From contig OZ022349.1 in NCBI GenBank assembly GCA_963989245.1, positions 11,386,167-11,450,166 of the forward strand: a DNA stretch of 64,000 bases, read 5' to 3'. The notes under the pieces are model-generated. The model saw only the letters and a list, made by a program, of their open reading frames with translations, did not search any database and was not told the origin of the DNA. Shown here piece by piece: positions 24,742 through 34,600 of this stretch. Both the position numbers and the translations under genes were made by a program. Each line of letters begins with the position of its first letter. The first letter of the stretch is position 1. The stretch comes from Nansenia antarctica (lineage: Eukaryota > Chordata > Actinopteri > Argentiniformes > Microstomatidae).

Positions 24742-27076
24742 GTCCATTATTCATGGAGAGACTAAATACTGTTGCCATCAAGTTGACCCCTTTTGCCCCC
24801 GTTCTACAGACGAGGTGTGGAGTGAGACAGCCTTGGATGACTTTGAGCGGCTGACGTACTGTTCTCAGTGGAGACCCCTGCTGGCCAAACTGTGCAGCTA
24901 CTCCCATTCTGAGATCTCCTCCTGGCCCAGTGTACAGCTCTACGACAACATGGAGGGCAAGGTGAGTGAGGTCCTGGTACCCACCCTAGCCCATTCTCCA
25001 GGTGTGCTGTACGTCTTACCCGTCTCTCTGCCCTCCTGCATGTGTGCCAGTCTGTGGACCTGGGTGAGGAGATGGTCCGGCTGGGCCACGCTGTGTTTGT
25101 CCTGGACGCCGGTAACGGGAGGGGTGACAGAGATGACCCCGGCTCGTTGCAGAGGATGCTGGTGAGATAGAATAGATATGCAATGGAGTATGCAGTCCCT
25201 TTAAACCTATGCAGACACTGTAGTGCTTGTATCTTGACTAAAGACCCATCTCTTCAGGCTACACTTTAACTGTCCCTCCTATGACCTCTTCATCCCTTCT
25301 ACCACCCCCCCGGAACAGTTTCTCTACTGTAAATAAAGCATATTTAAAAATGTGTATATATAACTTTCAATGTACTAATTACTAATTCTTCGTTCTTCTA
25401 GCATTATGACTGCCAATGGCCCCTGGCCCGAGCATTGATTACTTTTTCTTGTGATAACTGATGGATGATTCACTCACTTAGACAAATGTATTTGTTGTAA
25501 GTCGCTTTGGATAAAGGTGTCTGCTAAATGCCCAAAATGTAAATGTTGTCTTGAATTCATCCCCTTTTTAATTGATGGTATGTGGGAGAATGATGTACAT
25601 GTCCTCATTGTCCCCCTCTGTGTTTAGGATGATGTGACGGGGGCAACCTCCGAGCTTAGTCTGTCCTGCATCAGCCTATCAGGTGGGTTTCACATCACCA
25701 CACTAGGGAAAGAGAAAGGATTATTAATCAGGCAAATGGAAAATCAAAGTAGTTGTTCACTATGGTCAGCCTGAGCTAGGCGTTGGGGGGGGGGAGAATC
25801 CACTAGTCTCATGGGGATCGTTTTATACCCAGCTGTTTTGACGTTCAACATTTTTATTTGATTTGTAGATCCGAAATTCTGAATCGTCACAATTCATTTT
25901 GAATTGTGCCCTGCTCAGGCCGACCCTGGTGAACAAGCGCAAACACAGTTTTCCCTGCATGTGTTCACTCTCTTGTTTTATGATCAATCCCTTTTGGGGC
26001 ACCATCCGTGTGTACAGGTACTCCTGGTCAAAATGGAGAATGGGTTTCAGAGCAGGTGACCTCATCATCCTCCCACTCTCGGGAGGTTCAGCATTCTGAT
26101 GTGCAGCAGAGCCCACCCTCTGCGTTCAGCTATGACTTTGCCCACTCCACCCCGACCGACAGCGGTTGCGTGGACGTGGTGTCACACGTCATCGAGTCCC
26201 CCAGCCACGCTGAAGACTTTCTCTCACCAGACCAGCTGGTTCCAGGCAACCAGTGTCATAAGCTAAACATTACTTACAGCATGTGTTTTCCACAGCTGCA
26301 GCTCACTTACACACCACCTTTCTCTTCCACTTCCTCTACGTCCTCCTCCTATCTGAGGGGCGTGACCTCCTTGTTCGATTCTGTCTTTCTGGAGGGAACC
26401 AGTTATGACGGTGATGAAGAACGTGCTGGAGCAGGGTCACCAGGGGAGGAAGGAACAGGGGAGGATTCTAATTCTCTGTGGGACTCGGAGAGGGTGGACA
26501 ACAGGCCGTGCGATGATACCTCTGGGTTGGACCAGAAGGGAGTCTCAATGGGATCCCACGCGGCAGATAATACAGAGGCAGCGGGTGGACACCACTGCAA
26601 CGCAGGTTTGCATCACTCTCGCAGGAGTGTTCCGGAACCCACAACAGAGCTTTGCAACCATGGTGACCACACTGTAGGAGTCGAACAGAGGTAAAGATAA
26701 GTGTTCATGGGACTCCTCACTACACAAGGGTCAGTTGGCACATTTCACCACATCAGGATGTAGTAAGTCTGTCCAGGCCTCTCTCCTCCCTCCTGTGACC
26801 CACTAATGTACTCCTCGATGCACTTCCACTCACCCACTCTGGGACGGCACTGAACACGGGAGGCTTCACTGGCATGTTGTGGTGGGTGACGAGAGATAAG
26901 AGAATGATGAATGCGGTTTTTACATGACCATGTACTACGGTAATCAAGGTTTTCTTCGTAACAATTGACTGTCTGTAACCTCTTAATAATGTACATGTTT
27001 TTTTGTCCCCTCTGTTTCAGAAGTTGCATCCATCTCAGGAAGTGTTGATGATGTCCTAGAAGATGAGTTGCTGTAA
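22151..27076 (+). CDS. tdrkh: Tudor and KH domain-containing protein (TDRKH/PAPI-like)
   Basis: TDRKH sits on the mitochondrial outer membrane and binds PIWI proteins through its Tudor domain, assisting trimming of piRNA 3' ends in germ cells. Coding starts at ATG 22151 in an exon that begins at an acceptor (22120), giving MEAVKEGP and then a membrane segment (about VALAAGLSVGATVGYVIY). KH1 spans the exons at 22372 and 22617 but lacks a clear GXXG loop. KH2 (22617-23331) has an intact IIGRRGESLKYI. A linker follows (23463-23778), then the extended Tudor domain (23921-25161) with EVYVSASENPNHFWIQI and LYFVDYGDNGE. The end reads ISLS-EVASISGSVDDVLEDELL, stop TAA 27074-27076. Exons: 22151-22277, 22372-22463, 22617-22818, 23192-23331, 23463-23778, 23921-24087, 24324-24499, 24637-24701, 24810-24961, 25051-25161, 25628-25682, optional 26018-26605, 27021-27076. 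Without the optional exon the product is 552 residues, close to human (561). Family assignment rests on near-continuous similarity to human TDRKH. Confidence 0.96.
22850..23042. mobile_element. hAT-like MITE in tdrkh intron
   Basis: Starts CAGTGTTTCCCACAGGATG and ends TGGGAAACACTCT, short inverted ends of the common CAGTGTTTCCC type; flanked by TTAGTT and CTAGTT. Internal sequence is G-rich and non-coding. Confidence 0.65.
24709..24739. repeat. GT microsatellite next to splice donor
   Basis: Starts six bases after the donor of tdrkh exon 24637-24701 (GCAG/GTAAAGTGTG). Confidence 0.92.
25235..25548 (+). mobile_element. L2-type LINE/SINE 3' fragment
   Basis: Contains an AAGACCCATCTCTTCAGGCT block typical of the end of fish L2-like ORF2, then the tail GTAAGTCGCTTTGGATAAAG-GTGTCTGCTAAATG ending in AAATGTAAATG. 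It lies in the tdrkh intron 25162-25627. Confidence 0.72.
26018..26605 (+). CDS. tdrkh: Candidate 196-codon cassette exon of tdrkh
   Basis: An acceptor TGTGTACAG ends at 26017 and an open frame runs to 26694. Used with a donor at 26606 (GCAG/GTTTGC) the exon is 588 nt, phase 1 at both ends, and joins exons 25628-25682 and 27021-27076 without shifting frame. A second donor at 26691 (AGAG/GTAAAG) would shift frame; reading through gives TAA in the same codons. The peptide starts GTPGQNGEWVSEQVTSSSS and is Ser/Thr- and acidic-rich with no domain I recognise. Human TDRKH has no counterpart at this position as I recall it. It may be a fish-specific tail, an alternative terminal exon, or a chance open stretch. 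Confidence 0.5.
26606..27020 (+). other. tdrkh: Last tdrkh intron
   Basis: 415 bp if the cassette donor at 26606 is used, otherwise part of a 1.3 kb intron from 25683. I see nothing else in it beyond the alternative donor at 26691 and a normal acceptor CTGTTTCAG at 27012-27020. Confidence 0.7.
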
Positions 27077-28200
27077 GACCAAAGATGATCAAGGTCATTT
27101 AATAACCTTTCATTTTCTGTTTTTAATATTACATATTGTGACCCACTTATGCTTTCTAAGTATGTGCATTTGTAGAATATACTCTTGGGTCATCCCTCAA
27201 ATAATTGCCTCTTGGATAGATTTCAGAGAAACACTAACTGTCCGTCCCTATTATCTCACCCCCAAGACTTCAGCACTGAACATCCACTCTCTGCAGCCAT
27301 GTCATGAAGTGGACCCTTCCCTACCCACCCACCCACCCACCCCTCTCCACCACCCTCATCAAGCAGCCTTACTTGACAGTTTGCAGCAGTTCTCTTAGCT
27401 GTTTACGCCTTCTTCTGTATTCACTTAGGCTTGAGATACGTGCGTGTTCTTACCTTCACGTAAATCACTAATTTAGGTCAATGAGAGATTTGTGCCGAAC
27501 ATAAACTACTGTACACAATGTAAAGGTTTTTACAAATTATAGCTCTACAGAAAGGAGCTTTAACTGCCAGAAAACAAAAGAGCTGTAGTTCTGGCTAAAT
27601 ATATAGATACAGTGCATTCGTAAAGTATTCAGACCCCTTCACTTTTTCCACATTTTGTTGTGTTATAGGCTGTTATAGACTGTGTGTGGACTGATGGTAA
27701 ATTCTTTTTAAACTCTAAATTGAGTATATAACACACAACAAAATGTGGAAAAAGTGAAGGGGTCTAAATACTTTCCCAATGCACTGTATATACATACGTT
27801 CAAGGGAGCAACTCAGTAAATACGTCCATGAACATCCCGGATCTTTTGTCTCACGAAAGTTTTTATTTTATGCAGTTCTGTTTTGCCTGCAGCTTTGCAG
27901 TGTTTTTGTTGTGGAGAGGAGAGAGGAGCAAGAAACTGAATACCAGTATTGATGGTTACATCAAGGTTCGAAGCACTGAAAACACTGTGATATGTGAGCC
28001 ATTGGAACCCCTGAAGGCGGCCGTGGCTGATGTTAAGATTGTTTGTTGTTTGGCTTTAAATTGTTTCTATTTGTATGTAAATTACGTTTTATGGCCCCAT
28101 GTTGTGCTTTAGATGTTCCTTATGTTGTGAGAATTAAAAATATATATCTGACAATGGGTGTGGTTCTCTGATTTATTTACCATTCAACCAATAAAGAAAG
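27077..28200 (+). other. tdrkh: tdrkh 3' UTR and poly(A) signals
   Basis: About 1.1 kb after the stop. It contains a Tc1-type MITE (27608-27788) and candidate signals ATTAAA at about 28133 and AATAAA at 28190-28195. No coding frame of interest. The next gene's promoter begins within about 320 bp. Confidence 0.6.
27608..27788. mobile_element. Tc1/mariner-type MITE
   Basis: Inverted ends TACAGTGCATTCGTAAAGTA and the complement ending CCAATGCACTGTA enclose AGACCCCTTCACTTTTTCCA-type sequence, the well-known end of a fish Tc1-like family. It is flanked by TA. About 180 bp, both ends but no transposase. Because both arms are present, the transcript could form a hairpin of about 50 bp. Confidence 0.9.
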
Positions 28201-28512
28201 TATGGTATTTGGTTAGTGTGCAAACTCATTATACAGCTCACTATAGCTGAAATAAGATGATGATGATGATGATCTTCAATCATTGCATAAAAGACTTCAC
28301 TTCACTTTACTCCTGACATATTTCCATATCCCATACACAGAAGGCTGAATGTGAAACGGTACTTTTTGTTCTTTTATTTGTAGCTATAAACGTTTTTATC
28401 CATGTGATAATCCATTGAGGCTTTCATTGAAGAGGGAGTAAATCATTTACATGTCAAAGGGATGTCCAGTGTTTTGTTTTCTGCATCTGTCGATGACGAT
28501 CATTCTGCTCTG

Positions 28513-28550
28513 ACCAATCACACAAAAGTAGGTTACGTTCGCGCATGCGC
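28513..28550 (+). promoter_or_regulatory. mbtd1: Candidate mbtd1 promoter: CCAAT box and NRF1 site
   Basis: A CCAAT box at 28514-28518 and a perfect palindromic NRF1-type site GCGCATGCGC at 28541-28550 lie 150-190 bp upstream of the mbtd1 start codon. There is no TATA box. The site is typical of housekeeping promoters; use here is inferred. Confidence 0.6.
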
Positions 28551-28699
28551 AAGTAGGGCCAGTGTTATTTTGTTGATATCCTGCTTGTGTTCATTTCTGG
28601 GTCAGTTTGGTCTTCTGAAGCTAACGAACTCCCCTTATTGGGGGTTTTACAATTATAAACGTAGTCCATTGAAGAGGCAACGCTCTATATGAAGGGCTG

Positions 28700-31600
28700 A
28701 TGGAGGACACACGAGATATGGTGAGTTCATGTCTACGATATAACGTTTGAAGTCCGCCAGCTTCCGAGTAGTAGCTTTGGTTAGCCTAGCTTAGCTAGCG
28801 CTGCCCCTTTGTTGTTGTCAGAGTGGAGCAGGAAGAGAGAATGGCTCAGCTGATTGAAATATACAATCTGCATTTCACCTTGCCTTAGCTACCCACATGC
28901 ACGTATTATTGTGATATTTGTTATATAAGTCATTCGTTGATGAGCTATTTTGATAATTGCAAAGGTTTAAAATGTGTGATGTTTTTGTTGTTGCTTGGCT
29001 TAGCTAGTCATTAATGCAAGAAGTGGAAGAACAGGTTCGCGCTGGCTAATATAGCATAGAGGCCCGCACAGCTTACAGCCCAGCTAGCAATCCAATTAAC
29101 GCCACTAGCCTAACCTCAGCTCGTTGTGTGAGTGTGAGCCAGCTGGCTACAACCATGTCTATCCACAACACTTGCAAAGCGAGCAACAGGCGAGGCGCAC
29201 TGGTTACCCTGCTAACGTATCCAGACAGATTTGCTCCAGTCAGTGTTCCTCAACTGTCTTGTCTAGTTAGAGCTAGTGGAAACAGAAGGGGGTAGGTATC
29301 AAATATCATTTACACCCCCCCGACGTGAGTTCATTTATCCTGCTATTTGAGGAACCGATGACCAGAGCATTGTCAATTCTCTGCTGTCAACTGTATAGGA
29401 TTGTTTCCCTGAAGTCAATGTCTAGCTCTGTCAATCTGGTTTACAGTTGTCCCTTTGGGCAGCCAGATTAAAAAAGTCCAATCATCCTTGGACCCTTCAG
29501 GTGTTGACTTATATGCAAGTAGAATGGATGGGGCTCTCAGCCTTACCATCAATCATGTCTGTAGTCTAAAACCCATTCACTCATCATTGTGCTATTAATG
29601 CGATTGACTCACTCACTCACTCCCCCTGCTCTCACAGGCTGAGCGCACTCCACGCTCGGAGCGTAAACGGCGTGACTCGTTCGGGATGTTTGACGGATAT
29701 GACAGCTGCAGCGAGGAGTCCACCAGCAGCTCCAGCTCCGATGACAGTGAGGATGAGGTGCCCTCCATCCCCCCAAGCCTGCCCATCATCAAGAACAACG
29801 GCCAGGTCTACACCTACCCTGACGGCAAGGCCGGAATGGGTCAGTGTGCATAGAGATGTGTAACCTGTCGGGATGTCTGGGGCTCGGGGTCTTTCTGGGG
29901 TCACTTCTAGGGAGGTGCTTGGAGGAGGAGTGAGTTTGTTGTGTTCAGGGTTTGTGTCACAGCGACTCTGAAGATGCTGCATAGGGATGCTCCGATTTAT
30001 CGGCCACCGATTTAAATCGGCCGATTTCACTCCAAATGACTCGATCGGTGATTGGCAAAAATGGCCGATCGCAAAAACCGTTTTTTTTTTTTTTTTTTTT
30101 CCCCCCCCCCTGGGGAAGACAGATAACTGAACAGAAAACATAGGAGGATGTAACAGTATGTAAACCATGAAGGCCACGTTTATGATGTCTTTTATACAGC
30201 CATATCACTGACTTGGGCTTCAGGCCCTAACTGGGTGATAGGCCAGACTTTTACTATGCCATAAAAATGGGTCTAAATAATAATTTTTAATAATTTTGCC
30301 ATTTAGCAGACGCTTTTATCCAAAGCGACTTACAATTACGAATTACAGGGACATTCCCCCTGGAGTAACTGAGGGCTAAGTGCCTTACCCAAGGGCACAC
30401 TAGTGGTGGTGTGGTTTCAGGCGGGATTTGAACTCACAACCTTCCGATCACAAGTCCAACTCACTATCCACTAGACCACCACTAAACTGCGCTTCCTCCC
30501 GCGCACGCCCACATACAACATCCGGGTCTTACTAGTCAGGTTTGTTATATAATTTCGTGGGGATTTGCTAATCTATACATTTTTGGAAAGGGCATTGTAT
30601 GAGGAATCAGAAAATATATGTTTCCATTTGCACAGATGTCTGAAAGGCGGCCATCTTGGCATTTAAGAAATGGCCGCCATAATACACACGTTTTGTAATA
30701 TCTTGGCTTCTAAATAAGCTAGAACATCGGGTCTGCGTTTGCTTGGTGCCTAATGGATCAAAACTTTTGTCTAAAAAGCAAAAAATATGTAGGCTATCCA
30801 GTCAGTAGGCCTACAGTTATGTATTTTTTTTTTTAAATCGTTATCGGTATCGGTTGATCTTGAGGAAAAAAATCGGTGATCGGTATCGGCCCCAAAAATC
30901 CAGATCGGAGCATCCCTAATGCTGCATAGAATCACTTCACAGAAAGGGAAATATAGCATGCCTTGCTTGTACTGACATTCGTTGTGCCTTTTTAACTGTC
31001 AGGTTTTTCCGGTCATGTCACAGTGGATGCATAGAACTGATTAATTGTTTTGAATGCATTGGACTTTGTAGCTGTATTCAGTGTATGTGATGTTAAGAGG
31101 TTATGGCCTCTGTTTTACAGCCACCTGTGAGATGTGCGGGATGGTCGGAGTGCGAGATGCGTTTTACTCCAAAACCAAAAGGTTCTGCAGTGTCTCATGC
31201 TCCAGGAGCTACTCCTCCAATTCCAAAAAGGCCAGCATATTGGCGCGGCTCCAGGTAACAATGTGTATTTTGCTAGTACTTGGTTTTGGATTTGATCTCT
31301 TAAACCTGTTTGTGGAATTAGAATCCTCTGCCCATATTTATTTTTTAAGGTAAAAAAAAGTCAAAAGTCACTTTATTGTCCCATGACTGGGAAATTTGTT
31401 TTGGGCTTACACCACACTGCAGCCAGAAAAAGAACAACAGACAATACAACATGTTAAAACACAGACAGACGGGAACCCTGATTCAGACAAGAATAGAAGT
31501 AAAACGATAAGTAAAATCAATCCAACATTCATCTGGTGCTGTTTAAAAGTTTAACTGAAACCGGTATAAAATAATTTTTCAACCTGTTAAATCTAGAGCG

Positions 31601-34600
31601 GGGGACTCTAAACCTCCTCCCAGAGGGCAGTAGGTCAAACTCTGCATGTAGGACATGAGATGGATTCGTGAGAATTCTATTAGCCTGCCTTAGAGTAGCC
31701 TGTTCAGAAATAGACTGCAGGGATGATGCAGGTGCTGATAGACGAAGCATCTCTACTCAGATGTGTCGGACGCAGTTGCTATTGTCATGTTCATAAACTG
31801 TCCTATGCTTTCTGCTTTCCGTAAAAGGGTAAACCTCCTACGAAAAAGGCAAAGGTCTTACAGAAACAACCTCTCATGGCAAAGTTGGCAGCGTACGCCC
31901 AATACCAAGCAAGTCAGAATCAAGCGAAATCAAAAGCAGGTATGTGTTCCAACGCAGAGCCAATGAATCGCTCGGGTTGTATTTTTAAAGTAATCCCTTG
32001 ATTGGGATTGAGTCTTAAGAACACTTGATATTGTTTACAAAACTGATCTAGATCCAGTAAATTAATATACCTTTTTAAAATGTTTATTTCCTTCTCCTCT
32101 TAGTGGTTCCTGTTGAAGGCTTCGACTGGGGTCGATACATCTGTAGCAATAACCTGGTTGGGGCACCAGTCAGTTGTTTCAAGCATGTAAGTAATGAACT
32201 AGAATCAGACTAGGGTAGACACTTTTTCCCATAAACATCCTCTGCCTCAGTCCTAATTTTATGCATGTATGCAGCATAATATAGTTTCTTAAATATGATA
32301 TATTTAAAGCAGTAATATGCATTATGATGATATTTTGAAAAATAATAAACTTAATGAAATTAACATTCAAGTGACAGCTGTCACCCTAACCCTAACCCTA
32401 ACTAAACAGTTTGTTTGTTTGAATTCTTCAACTCAATTTAAATTTTGAATGATGTTTGCGTGTTCCAGGTCCCTATGGGTACATGCTGGGGAGACATTGC
32501 AGAGGGAGTGAGGGTGGAGGTGCTCAACTCTGATACTAACCTCTCAACTAAAGTCTACTGGATAGCAGGGATTGTCAAGCTCGCTGGTAAGGACTTCTCT
32601 CACAACTGGTGATTTTGGTACTTGTAGTTCAGCATAAGAAATTAATACCTGCCATTGTTGTTGCAGAGGCCTATAGTAGTGCACTGTGCACATTTGATAA
32701 GGTTTTAGACAGACTGTGTGGTGGTCTAACCGTGTTGGGTGTGTGGTACTCTCCAGGGTACAAGGCTCTTCTGCGGTACGAGGGCTTTGACAACGACACC
32801 AGCCGGGACTTCTGGTGTAACCTCTGTGTCCCTGAGATCCACCCTGTGGGATGGTGTGCCTCCAGTGGCAAGCCTCTCGTACCCCCCAAATGTGAGCACC
32901 CTTAATGATTAAGATAGGTGTGATGGATTGTAATTGATAATGATAGCAATAAAAAATAAAAATGCAGTTAAAACCTTTTTGAAAAGTGCATCAGAAGGTG
33001 AAAAACACCAACAAGTTGATAGCAAGCTGGACCAGTTCCACTCATACCCAAATAAAACCAACCAATAGGATCCTCATTCTCATACTGTGCATGTTCTGCC
33101 TCTCTCTCAGCCATACTGCATAAGTACTCTAACTGGAAAGCCTTTCTCGTGAAGCGACTCACTGGAGCAAAAACACTGCCGCCTGACTTCGCCTCCAAGG
33201 TAAGACCGCCGTGCCCTGCAGTACACCTGGATCGGTCTCTTCAAGTTTAAAGTTAATTTTCACCAGGATCTCAACACACCACATCATATAAAAACATTAA
33301 CAAAACACATTAATAACACACATAATAATAAATGTATATACATGGGGTACACAGAAATATTGACTCTTGTACTAATGTTGAAATCATACCCTAGAGAGAC
33401 CTATATGACAACACAATTTGTCTGAGTTGGAAAGTTTGGGACTTCTATTCATTGAAGCATCCTCAGACTTATTTCTAATGTTTTTGAGGTTTACCACGGT
33501 TCTTGCACACCACTTATCTTTCTGATCTAGCTTGATCTCTCAACGCCTCTCTGTTTCCCTCTCACGTCTTCAGCTTCAGGAGAACTTGCAGTATCCCTTT
33601 AAGAAGCTGATGCGTGTGGAGGTGGTCGACAAGACCCACCTGTGCCGGACACGGGTGGCCCTGGTGGAGCAGGTGATTGGTGGACGTCTCAGGCTCGTCT
33701 ACGAGGAGAGCGAAGACGGGTCCGATGACTTCTGGTGCCACATGTACAGCCCACTCATACACAGCATCGGCTGGTCCCGCAGCATCGGACACCGCTTCAA
33801 ACGATCCGGTCAGTCTCTCCATTAGTCATTTCATTGGTAAATAAGGTCAAATGTAATCCATCTGGGAATTAATTTGCTGTATCATTTACTGGCTCACAGC
33901 ATTGGCATCAACATGTGTATCATGCTTCTGATGGTATTTTGGTTTGTTCCTCAGATGTGTCCAAGAAAACCGAAGGCCAGGTTGACGCTGGTGCTCAGCT
34001 GTTCAAGAAGGTAAATGGACACCACATAGGCTTATATACATTTATGTTACATGGTTCTTTGTTGTGTATAATAGGGAATTGTCTCAAGTCTCATTGTGGA
34101 TTTGTTGATGCAAGTAGGTGTTCACCGTCGTACGGGCCGAAGCTCATGTTGAATCTCCCTGTGTTTCTTCCTCAGGTGAGGGACGTGGACCAGAGCGGGG
34201 AGTGGCACAAGGATGGCATGAAACTAGAGGCCATCGACCCTCTAAACCTCTCCACTATATGTGTAGGCACTGTCAGAAAGGTACGCATGTCTCACCGGTT
34301 TTCTATCAATGTACCCACTAAAAGACAGGTATGACTTAATCAAAAACAAAAGCTTACCAATGAATTAAAATTCAATGTTTTTTTGTCATATGCATGGCAC
34401 ACAGGGTAAACAATGCAACAAAATGTGACACGTTCTAATGCTTTGGTCCTCATATCGGAATCCGATGGATCTGACTTTTCTTTCGAAAAATGTGAATACA
34501 TTTCCGCGTTGTTGAAAATCAATGACACATCGCTAGTCAACTAACAGAGCTTGTCTTGTGAGCCTGCTAACAATGTAAAGTAGTGTTATAGTGAACTCGG

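Noticed and set aside
26008..26694. Independent 228-codon gene inside tdrkh
   Set aside because: The ATG lies in the splice acceptor region and the stretch is better explained as a tdrkh exon or terminal exon.
32383..32402. Chromosome end
   Set aside because: Only about three telomere units, flanked on both sides by unique mbtd1 intron sequence.
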